Part shown: positions 46,952-60,696 of the stretch, in pieces
Layout: every line of letters begins with the position of its first letter
How positions within the stretch are numbered: position 1 is the stretch's first letter
From: Ailanthus altissimus
Lineage: Eukaryota > Streptophyta > Magnoliopsida > Sapindales > Simaroubaceae
Direction: 5' to 3'
DNA length: 64,000 bases
Assembly: GCA_946807835.1 (NCBI GenBank)
Contig: OX327702.1
Coordinates: 16,988,001 to 17,052,000, forward strand
Made by a program: the position numbers and the translations under genes
Notes under the pieces: model-generated
The model's input: only the letters and a program-made list of their open reading frames with translations
Database searches by the model: none
What the model was told of the DNA's origin: nothing

Positions 46952-49900
46952 TGTTGGGATTTCTGCTTACGTGCCATCCCATTATGTATGAATATTTGTT
47001 TAATATTTATACTAGTGTTATTATTTCAATAAATCGCTAATTATATTTATATATAGTAAGATGCTTGTAACGTTTCAGACATTGTACGATCTGAAACAGT
47101 TTAGATCTGGTCTAAATGAGTTTGTATCAGCGCTAAGAATTAGCAACGCTGAGAAATATAAATGCTAAGAGTTGACACTGATAAGAGTTACCAAGTTATA
47201 AGAGTCAGCGTTATCTAAAGAGTTAGAGCTTTGTCTGAAATAGGATAAAAGCCTAAGAATATATTAGTAATGGTATAATTGCAAAGAGTTGCAAATAGTG
47301 CTGGGAAATGTCATTATGAAAATATGTTCTCAAATATTATGTTCCTGATCTATCTTCACTGATGCAGGTTTATCAGTGAATACCTTAACAAATATATAGA
47401 TTAGTGTATGTCTATATCTGGATGGTGTAGATGGTTATTCTTAGTAAACCATGAGTTTAGTGGAAGCTCGTATAGAGATACAGGTATTCAGTAAGGACTG
47501 AATACTGAACAGACTCATAAAGATCTCCAATAGACATCCCATAAAGCCGTCAATGGAGGATCTTTCTGGTTGAGTAGTATTCTTGATCCTTTGACCTGAG
47601 TATTATTCGTGGGCTTGTGAGTGATCCACTATACTTTGGTTTTATATATGTCAAAAACCTTTCATGGTCTGACCGTTGGGTGTTGCTGGGTATGGTCCGA
47701 TACTCATGGAATCCGGTGTGCATAGATATGGGATCCATCAGCTCATTTGGGTGAGTATTATATCCTAATACTCTATAGATTGTATTTCAGAAAGTCTTAT
47801 GGCCATAAGCAATAATTCTCAGGAAAAGAGTTTAACCATAGGGATAAATAATATTACAAAAGTGTTTAGAAATATTATTTATTGAAATACAGTCGAGCAT
47901 ATGGAGATTTGACAGTGTTGATCTATATCTCTACTTTACTCGGATATAAATGACGGAGAGATTATATGAATATGTTATAACCTCAACTTGTATGGTCTAA
48001 CGCGCCGCTTTGTAATATCCGTAACATGTGTGTGGGGCATCGTTCACGGACGTATGGAGGAGTTCTATATGACAATTCGGGCATAGACCTAGAGAGTCTC
48101 ACAATTTGAAGTGTACTCGTTGTGCACTGGGACAACATAATGGATTGAACAGTTCCATCCTAGAAATTCCAGCAAACCAAAAATATGTTTCGGGGTTCCT
48201 CGGGTTGTGCACTTGTTTAAACTTAAATGTTATGTATATTATTTAATTAGTTGATAAGAGTTATTAACTAATTAGATATTAACAAGTGGCACAATTTTAT
48301 TGTATGAATTGTTTTACCATGAATTCAACCATTTACCATGTTAGTAAAATCAAATAAGGTAAATATTAATTATTCAAATAGTTTTTGAATAATTAAATAA
48401 ATGTTATTTAAATAAATAAAATATGATTTTATTTATTTGTTATTTTATTCCTAAATAGAAGACATACCAAATTTGAGAAACATAAACTAAATTTAGTGGA
48501 GCACCATTTTATGATTAATGGTTAATTTTATTAGACCATTAAAATGGCCACCAAAAATTATTTTGGTAGTTGGCCACTTAATCTAATTTTGGTGGAGCAC
48601 TTGTTGTCACGCCCCATACCCAAAAGATCTGACACACGACATCACTTACATTCATTCAATAATACTTAAACATTCATTTTAATTTCTTTCAGAATTATAG
48701 CAATTGAATTATGACTGGGACAATTAGTAAACTGGAGATACGTAGAGTTTTCTCAGAGATTAACACTCTACTACGTCACCAGTAGCAACTTTGTTACCGG
48801 AAGCACAGAATATATTCATTGCAAATTCTTACTTAAAATCAATCCATTATTACACTTGGTAAAACTTAAACTAAATCCAACCACACACAATAAAATAATA
48901 CATAAGTATTTATTCAATAGGGACAAATCAAATATCTTATCCCACGTGTCCCCAAATGAAACACTTAGCAACCTAACAACTTAGGGAACCCAAGGAATAG
49001 CAGAAGCCTTGCCAAATTCGCTAAGCATACATGTACCTTATTTACCTGAAATCACCATAAACTATAATGAGTATAAAACTCAGTAAGCATACTAGTTTTT
49101 CATATATCAAATACAAATATATATATGTACACAATGCATATGTATGATATGCTGTGATCAATAAAAATCATAATCTTATCAAATCACATATCATGTAAGC
49201 GCTTACACATTCTTTCAAAACACATAATAGAAATACCATCACTCAACTACTACTTAGTAGGACTTACACATCACATATCACATAATGAGCCAAATGTCAC
49301 TCGTATGTGACATACCGTATGAGAGGAATAGTACAAGTGAGGTTTAAATTACACATATATAATGCTCAAGCCCGAAGGTAAGAGCCAAACCCTCACCCTG
49401 ATCATCGGTGAGTCCTCTCACATGTACCAATACGCCACCACACGAATGTGATGACTCAATCTTCCTTTAGGTACCAATAGGATCCTTCCTACATACGGAA
49501 CACATAACATATACCAATCTCGAAGGAAAAGCCACACATAAAGGCTCCACAAATCACATAAGATGCCTACTAAGTCAACAGTGAGTTTAAGCATCCTCAA
49601 AACACAAAATGTTTCTCATGGACATATTACACTTCAAAGCTTTCTTTGTTAAACACATTTCTTTTTGAAAGCTCACTATCAAAAATACATGTATGTCCAT
49701 GCTAACATTCATAAATACATATCTTCACATTTCATATCAAAATATACTTTGACATAATATAAACATAATCCTAACCACATTTACAAAATCATACAAAACA
49801 ATTACTACATTTATTGTGATTTCAGTAAAAAGTCTAGTATACTTATGTCTTAACACTTTCAGCTACAAGGCTTAAATCTCCTTAACCTATCAATGAAGAT

Positions 49901-51798
49901 TAATCCTTTCATAAGCCTCACAATTCACACAAAATACTTTAAATAGCTTACAAAATTATACACAATGCATTTATCACATCAAATTGGTCTAAATACTTGG
50001 TTTCTCAAAACCTGTCATTCTGACCACTTACACTTAACAAAAATTTCTAATACATCAAATGATGTCCAATTACTCCAAACTCAGAATATACCATTCTTGA
50101 CTCATATATCCTTCTTATATATGAATATTATATCAAAATGTCTATACAATCTATTTCATACACACCATCGAATCCAAACTACTAACCTGACAGGATCAAG
50201 ATACTTACTGAACAATATTCAATCTCCCAATTTTATAAAATCATATACTAACTCAAAAATTATAAAACTACATAATTACTCTTAACACATATCTCAGTCC
50301 ATGATAAATATTTTACTTCCAAATTATTGCCAAAAGTATTTTAAAACTATTTTATTTCATAACTTTAAAAATCAGTTAATCAAATACTGCAATGAGCTAT
50401 TACACTCTAGAAAATCATGACACTTCAAGAACATTGATCTAAATTTTCAATTCCGAGTATATCACATTAGACATATAAACGTATCATATTCCATAAATTC
50501 GTAATTTTTAAAGATCATTCAATAGGTCAAAAAGTATTTTCCACTGTATCATACTGTTAACACAGGAAATTTCCAAAATTTCAGGGTCATTTTGGTAAAT
50601 TCACTAACAATTCAATTTCCAGAATTTTTAATCGATTCAAATTTCAGATGATCCTAAACATGTCTAATTTCATATACTCAAAATTCAAAACCAGAATCGA
50701 ATCACAACAATTTATAAAATTCCTGGATCAAGAGACTATCAAGCAGAAATTCCACAATTCATCATGATTTATCAAGCTATCAATTCTCACAATATCATAC
50801 GAAATACACATCAAATCCTCAATTATACATATTTTTAGAAATCAAAAATTAAAGAAATTAACTTAATTAACACCAATAAATTGAGATATAGTTGTGATAT
50901 ACCTCTTAAAATCCAAAATTTCAAATTTCTTCTTCTTTTTCTTCTCATACTTCTCTTTCTCTCCCCTCTTTTTCTCTCTTCTCTCTCTCTAAAAGAGGTA
51001 GCTCGACCAAAATGAGAGAATTAGGGTTTTAAAAGTGTATTTTTATACTAAGTGGCTAATTTTTAGTATTTATGAATTTACCCCTAAAACTTTCAAAGTA
51101 TTACAATTTGGTCCCTAAAATAAATCTAAAGTCTTGCAATTAAATCCAACGCTAATAGTATGACCTTAACCTATACAAACACTACTAATAACAATATATA
51201 AATCAAGTATCACCCACATACAAATAAAATATGTATATTTATACATATATAAATACTTATTCTTACCAGTTGTGGATACTGGTTACTACACTTGTGAAGT
51301 GTGGTAACCACTAAAAATGGTTGCGTTTCAAGTGTGTTAACAAGAGAGTGAATGAAAATTCGTACAAGTGTTGAGAGGAAAAAGAAGAGTTGGTTTTGAG
51401 AGAGTTTTTCAAAGAACAAAGACTTGTAAGAAAAACCAAAGGAGAAAGAAAAATAAATCCTTTATATTTTTCATTTTAGTAATCAAAACCTTGTTGCTGG
51501 AAATCATACTACTGCTATTCTAGCTTCATAATCCCACCGGATTGTTGTGAACTAGAATTGGATAAGAGTGCACTTTAAGGTGAGCTCAAAGTTGGAGCAA
51601 GAATATCCGGAATTGAAAATCTTTATCGAAGGTCTTCAAATGTATGTTTTCTGTATTCTTAAGTTGTTAAGAATTTAACTACATGTGTATATGTTGATTA
51701 CTTGATAAATTTCACTGCCAAATTCATGTATATGATGCATAATTTTAATTTTCCAATATGTACACAATCACATGCATACACCCTAAAATATGTCAACA
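46952..51798 (+). mobile_element. Copia-type solo LTR carrying a nested LTR, TSD TATGT
   Basis: TGTTGGGATTTCTGCTTACG to ...AAATATGTCAACA, same family as 2301, 10469, 21285 and 27709. TSDs TATGT at 46947-46951 and 51799-51803 are perfect. The uninterrupted site is seen in the sister repeat at about 54203-54215 (...AATTATATGTATGAATAAAC). Without the nested insertion the LTR is about 2,156 bp. Confidence 0.93.
48605..51290 (-). mobile_element. Chromovirus-type solo LTR nested in the Copia LTR, TSD CTTGT
   Basis: 2,686 bp from TGTCACGCCCCATACCC to ...GGATACTGGTTACTACA, with perfect TSDs CTTGT at 48600-48604 and 51291-51295. The GGTATGGGGCGTGACA end, read on the minus strand, is typical of Tekay/Del-like Gypsy LTRs. 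An 'attagggtttt' and CT-rich tract lies at about 50930-51030. No pol sequence is present. The orientation and family are inferred from the end motif only. Confidence 0.85.
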
Positions 51799-51872
51799 TA
51801 TGTATGAATAAAATTTTATTAATTAAATAAAATATTATTTCATATACTTTAAAGGCATAAATAACATTATAT

Positions 51873-53292
51873 GGTTTAGGACGGATGCTAGTGGGATAAA
51901 TGAAGACATAATTCCGAAAAAATAAATCCATACATGAGCATACATTATTTGATAGCATGTGAAACGTTTGCATGCATGCATGAAATGCATTTATGTAGAG
52001 CTCTTTAACTACATTATGCATCGGTAATCTGATTTCTATTCAGAATACGCCTCTTAGGGCAGTCATAACCGTCATAAATTAGACTAGTATCATACTAATT
52101 TATTATTATTATCTAGATATCTCATATCAAATAATAATAATCTATCGATTCTTTAGCTCTTAGATTTAATTGACAAGAACTTCGTAGGAAGGACATCAAT
52201 CAACCTCAGTTGATTGTACAACCATTATTTCAATCCTTTATATTTCTCAATTAAAAAAGCCACCATAGGGTAGTTAGTTTCGCATGAGTTCTATATTGGA
52301 TCTTATCTTCTAGAAAAGTCCTATCTAGTAACCAGTTCTGATTAATACTCTCTGTATGGAGCTCACAAGATTTGAGGTAAGGCATTAATCTACCTTACTA
52401 TAGGAACCATAATGGAGGCCATGGGTTTTATGCCTAAAGCCCTCTCTCACTCAATATTTTAATTCTTAGAGATTTTAATTAATTTATAAAATGACGTTTT
52501 ACTCATTAATATCTAATTTTTTTTTCAAAAAATAATTAAGAAGGTCATGTAAAATAATAAATTAATATAATATTAAAAATATGACAATAATCTTATCCTA
52601 ATCTTATTAGAATATTAATGTCATACAATATAATATATTTTATGCATGGACATGTGAATGTGGCACCCTTAATCTATATGACATGTTATTCATCCAATCA
52701 ATTAATTAGATAAATAAATAACTCATAATTCAAGGCTTTTCCTGGGAAGAAAAATATTTAAAACTAAGACTAAATTCTTCAAAGTCTTCCTTGCAGTCAA
52801 CTTGGACTCCTCCATAATGTTACCTCCTCTTGCTTGTCTTCTTTTATAGGCTTGGATTTTGGACCTCTTAACTTTCTTTGGCTCACTTATTTTAAAAATA
52901 AATTGGGCATATTTTAGACTTAAAATTCTTTGGGTCTTCTTAAAAAAATTTAAATAAAAAAATATTTTTAAACCCAATAATTGTAATGAAATAGCCCAAA
53001 TAAAATTTTATAAAATTGAACCAAGATTAAAAGAAGTTTGGACCAACTTTAAATTTGCAAATACCCAAAATTAATCCAAAATTAAATTTTAGTTAAATTT
53101 AGGACCTATTTGTAAATGTCTCGAAGTTATCTGATCAAACTTTAATTACCTAAAATTTGAAGGGGCCGAGTGAAAATAAAATTTTTTGCTAGGGCCTATT
53201 TGCACAACTGAAAAAATTTTAAAGGTTAATTTATAATATACGCAAACTTAACTAGGCCAAAAAAATTTTAATAAAATAAAGAGGGGGTTGTG
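51873..53292. other. Middle region between the two direct repeats
   Basis: About 1.4 kb of AT-rich sequence without recognised coding motifs. GAGGGGGTTGTGAGAC just before repeat B (53280-53295) looks like a purine tract, which would suggest a plus-strand element. This conflicts with the orientation suggested by the terminal TGTTAGACATAT, so the internal organisation stays open. Confidence 0.4.
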
Positions 53293-54276
53293 AGACTGTA
53301 AGACCCATGGGCTTCCTAACTCCAACTTAAAGACGTAGTTTATTATCTCATAATACACAAATTCTTCTAAGTTAACCCCAGGCTATTCTACTAAAAGCCA
53401 AAGGCTGTACTCTAGTAACCCATGTTATAAAGTAAAAGCCCATTTAATTAAATTGGGCTTGGTCTTTAGACCAATAATAATCACTTAATTGACCCCCTAA
53501 TTGATGTCCATAATTAAAGCTAAGCCATGAAAAAAATATTTTACCTCTTTAATTACTTATTTGCCTTTAAGTCACTGAATGCTCTAATGATCACTTTTAA
53601 TATGTCTATATTTGTAAATAAATTTATAAATAAATATTATTATTCAATAAATTATTTATTGAATAAACTATGGCCACAGATTCTAATGATCAAGTACTAC
53701 AAACAGCTTATGTGGACATTAATTATTAAATTTCATCTTGCAAATATATATTTCTATGACACATGAAATTATATCTCTAAGTTATCGAGGTTTTGACCGT
53801 TTATATGAATCTCACTCCATGATAACTCAAAATATACAACGCATGAATGTAAGTTCATTACCTGCTCAGGATTAAGATCAATCAAGCTTATTAAAGCTTT
53901 TGTGAGTTAAAATCTATGACATTTAGTTAACCACATCGAAATTCACAATAGTCCCGTTAAATGTAACATATACACTAGCTTTTTTACTTGAAGTCTCTAC
54001 TTTGATAATCAAGGTAAATCATCCATTATAAGAAGCAGAAAAACTACAACCTTACATAGTGAAATGCTCTTTTCATTAATGGTTGTGAACATGATGTAAT
54101 TTATAAAGAACTTGTGATCTATATATCCTCTGTATTAACATCATATGCCTAATACATAGATCACATACTTTGTAAACATGGGCTTATCAATGTATGCTCA
54201 ATTATATGTATGAATAAACTTTTATTAATCAAATAAAATATTATTTCACATGCTTTAAGGGCATAAATAACATTAT
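53293..54276. repeat. Direct repeat B inside the HMA-gene insertion
   Basis: TGTAAGACCCATGGGCTTCC onward, collinear with repeat A. It carries the empty target site of the Copia LTR, which makes it a built-in reference for the pre-insertion sequence. Confidence 0.85.
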
Positions 54277-54286
54277 ATGTCTAACA

Positions 54287-54530
54287 ACCACTACCACGAC
54301 CATCAGTAGCAGTGGCTTCTTTGGCTTTCATGTCTCCATTTTTTGAGGTGGATTTTTTATCTTTCCTTTCTCTGCCACCTTTGTCTTTTTCCCTGTCGTC
54401 TTTCGTAATGGGAACCACCTCTATATTTATCTTTAGCTTCTTTTTGAGATAAGACACTAGTTCTTGCACATTTATGCTGCCTTTCACCTTCTCTAGGTTA
54501 TTGCTTCCATCCATTGAAACCATCTCAACT
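54287..54530 (-). pseudogene. HMA/HIPP-type gene, exon with second half of the HMA domain
   Basis: The minus-strand frame begins after a likely acceptor (TGTATGCAAGAG, exon from about 54528) with VEMVSMDGSNNLEKVKGSIN. VQELVSYLKKKLKINIEVVP follows, the beta-alpha-beta second half of an HMA domain, then a Lys/Glu-rich linker (REKDKGGRERKDKKST). HIPP proteins bind metals through HMA and are tethered to membranes by C-terminal prenylation. The exon runs straight into the retroelement at 54286. The element's first bases TGTTAG add Cys and a stop, truncating the product. Sister sequence continues at 45616. Confidence 0.8.
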
Positions 54531-57500
54531 CTTGCATACAAATTAAAGGTAATTAGTGTAGAAATTAATTATTAATGACAGAAAATTATAGGATGAAAAC
54601 ATGCGGGTCCCAAGTTTATAGGTCTTTAAAATAAGGAATATTTTATATGTTTATATTAAATAAGTCCTTAATATAACCATTGATGAAATGACCAAGCCTC
54701 CCATAATATTGAATTTTAATCATCAAAATGTAGTAGTACAAAACTTAACTATAAAGGGTCTTCTAATCATTTCTATATAGAATATTAATACAAACAAATA
54801 AACTATGTTTTTATTTAAAAAAAACTAGCTATAGTTATTACCCAATTAATATATCTATAATTGGCATATAGTTTAATGATTTGCATTTTTTTTTTGACAT
54901 GTAATGACTTACATGTTTTTTTTAAAAAAAAAACCTTCATTCTAAACTAATCAAATTACGACTATGAATATCCCTCTAAAACAAGATGCTCTAGTGTTCT
55001 TGGAATTAAATTCCTCCAAGTGACCATTGACTTAAAATAAAGTGCTAATTTTGTTAAATTATGTGCTATCATATTCACATTACTAAGAGCAAAAGTCATA
55101 GTTGAAGAATTAAAAGACTCGAGGCATCTATGAATATCATTAATAATTCGCCCAATCTTTGATCAAGCCACAACATTAGACAAGATATTATTAAATATTC
55201 TTTCTACATTTCACTTAATTAAAACTAATTCATAGTTTAATTCAAGGAAAGTAATCAAACCTTTGAGTATGGCCATAGCCTCCGCAACCAGGTGGGAAAT
55301 AAAGCATCATATTTATCACTACCAAATGGTTATAAACCACAAACCCAAAATTTGTAACAACACAATCTACACCTACTGCGGCATTAAAGTTAAGCTTAAT
55401 ACACCCATTAACTTGCAACCTTTATTGTTACTTCAACACCTCCTTGACACATTAACTTTCGCTTGATTACACCTTAAATCTCGTAGAGAATCTCTAGGCC
55501 AAACACATATAACATCCATATCCATAATCCTTTTTTCATTAATATATTGGTTTTGCACAAACCAAATACGGCATAATAAAATGCATAGAAAATAAAATTA
55601 ATCTTCATTGAGTATGTGCATGCATGAGATAAGGAAATCACTTATAGACATTCGGTGAGAATAGCTAATATCATGCATAAAACTACACCAATCATGCACC
55701 TCTTTTAAGAAATCACAAAGTCAATGCGCATGTATTGAATTCTCCATACCTTAGGCACACTTGGGGCATTTCTTATTTATTGGTACATGATGGTGTTTAA
55801 GTTAGCATTAATAGGGATCTAATCATGGTTACTTTCTATAAAAATCTTCACTTTCAGCAGAACATAGCCAGCTAATAGCCACTATTGACCATGTATCTTA
55901 CCAAATAGTCATAATACCATAAAATACTATCCACTTAAGCTGAACTATAATGTGAGAGAGGGATGCTTAAGACAACTTATTATTGCTCATTCAAAAAAGA
56001 CTTTCAAATCAAATCAATATTCCACATTCTCAAAGTTGTGATTCAATTTAAAACCTTGGCATGTTTACCCAAACAATGCACGTACAAAGACTTAAAAGAT
56101 ATTAACTTAGAAAACCACTGATCATGATAAACCAAGACATTCTCCTCATTACTTGTTCGTTATATAGTGCCCTTTGGGAGAATGGTTTTCCTTTAAAGAA
56201 TATTCCGCCAGAGAAAATAGGCACTTGGAGTTACCTTGGCTTGCCAAAAAGAACCATTTGGGAAGTAAAAGCCATTAAGAACCCTAGCCATGAGTGATTC
56301 TAGATTTATAAAGATGCGTCACCATTGTTCACCAACATGGCTTGATTAGAGAATAACATATTCCAAAAATCAAGACCTCCATTTTTCTTACCATGGCAAA
56401 GAGCTTCCCATTAGCACCAAAGTAATTTTCTCTTACCTTTGCCACCTCTCTACTAGAAATGATCACAAATCTTGTGAAGCCTATGGATCAAAGTTGCTAG
56501 AGTTAAAATAGGTTCATAGTATAAGCTAATACAACTTGGATAATGGCTTTAATCAAGATATCTCAACCCATTACCAAACATAACTTTAATTTTTCAACCC
56601 CGTAACTTTTTTCACACCTTGTCATGGATAGAGATGAAACTATCACCCTTTCTCTTACCATTAATGCCTAGAAGACCTAAATATTTTTCATGGCAATTCA
56701 CTCTCTGGACCCTAAGAAAGCAAAGGAAATCTATGGCCACCTTATCCGAGACTAGCCTACCAAAACAAACAATTGATTTAATAAAATTAATAACTTGTCC
56801 AAAAACTTAGGCATACTAACCAAGATTTCCTTAATAACTGAACCAAAATCTAAAGAAGCCTATTCAAATATCAAGTTGTCATCTATAAAAAGAAATGAAA
56901 AAATGGTGGACTATTCTTTCTACACTTAACACCTCACACCTTTCTTACTCTTTTCGCTTACCAAAATAAAGACAACAAAACCTATGCATACATAATAAAT
57001 AACAGGAGATAGGATACAAATGAAACACACCCCCATCATCAAAAGATACCAATTTTTTGAAAAACCAAATCTTTTTAGGATAGATTCTAAAAAAGGCCAC
57101 TCCACCCAGTTATATGCTTTAGATATATCTAACTTAATTGCCATATAACCTTTCTTAGACCTTTTTGTTTTTTGCTAATTTATGTAATTAAGACACTAAA
57201 AACTTATAGTTGCATTGTTCACAATAAGTCTGCCCAAGATAAAAGCACTTTGGGATTCCGATGTTAAAGGACCCTAAACCCCCTTGAAGCCTCTTGGCCA
57301 AAGTCTTCGAGATAATCTTGTATATAATGTTGCAAAGACTAATAAGCATGTAATCAGCTGGGCTTATTAAATTATCACACTTTGAAATCAAAGCAATTAA
57401 AGTTTCATTTATTAAAGATATCTCACCTCCACTATTAACGTATTCCAAATAACAATTAAATACATCATCTCTAGTTATATAACAAATGTATGATAAAAAA

Positions 57501-60500
57501 TACGGTAGGCATACTGTCTTTCCCTAGCTTTGGTTGGATTCATTTGGAATAAAGCCTATACTCCTATCCGAAAGATGCATAGTCACACTTATTATCACCC
57601 TCTGTGTATCCTGCATCGAAGGGTTAAAGGAAGAAACGATGTCTTGAAAATGAGCTAAGAATAACCTGCTCAACTAGCTCAATCATGTCATCATCTTATT
57701 GCCACCTTGTTAGTATCTAAGACTCCCTCTAATTTGCTTCATCTACCGCGAGTTGACATTTTGAGATGGAAGTATTTGGAAATCTTGTTACCATTTTTGC
57801 ACTTTGCCACCCGAGTATGTTACCTCCAATAAGCTTCATGCTTATAAAGCAACACATCCAAGGACTTTTTTGTCTCTCAAACCAGCCTCCAAGAATCTAA
57901 ATCAACCATATTGTTCAACTTTATCGAATCTTTCCATCTTATTTGAATTTATGAATTCAAGTGTTAAAAGTTATGTCTGTACCAAACCTTAAAATTAGCT
58001 CTAATTTTATCCCAGTTAGTTATCACAGCCAGCAAATCCTTACCAGTACTGCACCACCAATCTTTAACAATCATTACATTTTGCGGCCTCTACCTATGGT
58101 TCTTCAAAATATAAATGGTTGTGTTACTTCTTAAAATATTGTTGCTCTCCCTATTTGTGACATTACTAACATTAACCAATGAAGGAAATTCTTCACTTTG
58201 ACCTACCTTAACCATAATTTTGCCTTCAAATCCCAATTGAACTTAAACTCTCTCCATAAGATTTCTCTCACTAAAATTTCACACAAAAACACCATGCTCG
58301 AGCCATTTTTTGTACTCTCTATTACAAGATTTGGAATTTACAAGGATCAATAAATCCCTACATATTTAGCATAGTATTTTCATGGTTCTTGATAGACTTA
58401 CTCACCTACAGGAGCTGCCACTTGACTAGAATTAGAATCACCGACATTATTCAAAACCATGTTACTTTTTTTAATCTCATGTTAATCATCTGCCCTCTCC
58501 CCCCATATAAATCGAAGTCCAAAACCTCTTTTTTTTCTCTTAATTACCACCGCAGCCTTTTTTTATCAAGATCAAATAATAAAAATTCTCACTGCTTAGA
58601 AGGCTTCCAAGAGGTAATGACTAGGGCTAGCTTAGATAAGAGTCTCATGGGCTTTCATTTTTCATCTTCTTCATCCTTTTTTTCTTCTTAGGGTTAGTCT
58701 TAGCTTTAGATCCTCTTCAAACTGCCTTTCTCATCCTCTAAATGGTCTTTGCTTCATTGTTTGAAATTTGTATTTCCATTAAAGGGTTACCCGCCATCAC
58801 TATCATGTTTCTACATAACCTATCTTGTCACCACTTGTATTAACATCCAAAACATACTTATAAGAAAAACTTGAAAAAAGGATTTAAAATGCTATCAGCT
58901 TCTACACTACCCAGTTTTGTGGTCTTGCCATTGTCAAGTATTCCACATTTTCCACATTCTTAGATTTCCCATCTTTATTTGGTTATTACACTACATAATG
59001 TTTCAGCTGAGTATGAGAGCTGCCATGATGTCTTCTGACTACCCTCTGATTCCTTTCTTGGGCTATCTACACTGACATAGGTTTCTTACCGGCATGCGAT
59101 CTTGTAATTTTCCAACCCTGATACAACTACAACTCTCTTACCACTGATTTTCTCTCTATAAAACCTTGTTAGTTCCCTAGAATCAGCCCCAGCAACCATA
59201 CCATTTGTTCTGCCAGATGGATCCCCAACCTTTTTCCTTTATTGTGTTAACACAAAACTTCCAACCATGTTACAAGAATCACAATTAACCTCTCCTTTCC
59301 TTCTAAAAGCTCCTTGATCTCATCTGAAGATTGACTCTACATGGATTTATTTATTGTAAAACCCAATCCCTCTCTTATACCAACCATAATCTTTTAGAGC
59401 ACACTCCTTAATCAGGTGGCTGAGCCATCTGTAACTGGAGAAAAATTTATGTAGGTGTTTATAGCGAAGCAAGATATTGACTTCCTCGTTCGAATCCTTT
59501 ACAGCCAACTTTAGGGGTTCAGAGATATTCACCTTCACCCACACCCAAATAAACTTCCCTATATACTTATTCAATGCTCCTTTATCAACCGCCTCTACTT
59601 TTGAGATTAATGTCCCTAATTCGCAACTTGCCTCCTTATTCATGAATAATGGAGGCAATCCATGCAGCTTCACCTACAATGCCACCTTATCGAATGACAA
59701 GTCCAAAAAACTTCCAATTCCCTTTGTCTCAATGAACATGATTAAGTTGTTATTGAAAGTCTAAAGGCCTTCAGCAAAAACTCTCTTCTTATCACTATCT
59801 ACTCGAAAAAGAAAAAACAAATAAGTTTGGCCGGGGTTACACTATTTCAACCATGAATTCCTTTGTGGTTTGCCACATGTATTTCATGCTCGAGACAAAG
59901 GCCTATCGATATACTGATCTCGAGCATAATACCTTACTCATGAGGGATAGTGATACTCTCTTGTCTCTGGTAACATGCACCAATTGTGATACTGTGCCAC
60001 CGGGAGATTGTCATCTCCCGATCTAGGCCAGTATATCGCGCTATTATGTCATCAAAGTCCATCTTTAAAGCTTGATCTTAATCTTTGAAGGAAACCAACA
60101 AAACTTCTTCCAATGGAACCACACCACCACACTTTAGTTGAACCATAACTAGCATTCAGACCACGACTATCTCTAAAAAGAAACGCCATCTGACATTGAG
60201 TTTGGCTGTTCCGAAATCTTCACTACCCCCTAGTTTCTTGGAGAGAAAACCCTAGGTGGGACTCTATTTGTAGCTCTTTTCTAATTTATTTTCCGATTTA
60301 CATGTTAGTACCCAAAAATGTGAACGTGAATTATACCTTATTATTTAGTTATCATAAAATAAAAATACGAAACTGTTAATAAAAAATTTGTATTTAAAAA
60401 TTATGCAAATATTCGCACTAGAAATCAATTTAAACGTGATATAAGTTAGAGTTTGGAGGGCAAGGCACCATAAAAACTTTAGTTAAATAAGCAATTTTGT

Positions 60501-60696
60501 GGTTTCAACGTTTTATAATACACAATATATACTTGGTTCATAAACTTTTCCAATTATAATATTTTAGCCCCCACAATATCAACTCTGATTTGGCCACTGG
60601 TAGAAAATGACTCAATTATAAATTTTCTTATGATCTGTTTAAAAATATATATTTGATAAGATAAATTCATCTTGTTAGACCTAATAATCACCCTAC
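54531..60696 (-). other. Intron of the HMA gene, filled by a LINE
   Basis: The donor GTAGGG at 60696 and an acceptor AG at about 54529 join AAT G to TT GAG in frame (phase 1). Intron sequence flanks a LINE on both sides (about 400 bp right, 350 bp left). Splice sites were chosen by phase and HMA alignment and are not proven. Confidence 0.6.
54886..60290 (-). mobile_element. Decayed near-full-length LINE in the intron
   Basis: Minus-strand L1-type element. ORF1 is at about 60190-58600 (MKLHGLPPLFMNKEASCELG at 59673, WVWVKVNISEPLKLAV, then a zinc-knuckle-like SYRWLSHLIKEC). ORF2 runs to about 54960. Its RT is at 57448-56926 (LISLCNIIYKIISKTLAKRL, then AIKLDISKAYNWVEWPFLE). A C-terminal RNase H-like region near 55500-55000 contains VAEAMAILKGL. 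A T run at 54886-54895 (and 54916-54923) on the plus strand marks the poly-A end. Numerous stops and frameshifts. The 5' end and any duplication could not be fixed. Confidence 0.8.

Larger units (their letters stand above)
45617..54286 (-). mobile_element. LTR-retrotransposon derivative in the HMA gene, TSD ACCAC
   Basis: The ends are TGTTGGTTGG (45617) and ...ATGTCTAACA (54286), TG...CA with inverted similarity. Perfect TSDs ACCAC lie at 45612-45616 and 54287-54291. It contains two direct repeats of about 1 kb: 46025-46951 plus 51799-51868, and 53293-54276. These are presumably LTR material separated by about 1.4 kb with no pol motif. After subtracting the nested Copia LTR it is about 3.8 kb. 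Orientation is inferred from the TGTTAGACATATAATG start on the minus strand. Exact LTR boundaries inside are not resolved; the right copy lacks the 400 bp that end the left copy. Confidence 0.8.

Noticed and set aside
49965..50285. 106-codon open frame in the chromovirus-like LTR
   Set aside because: It is inside a solo LTR, composition-driven, and has no similarity to known proteins that I can see.
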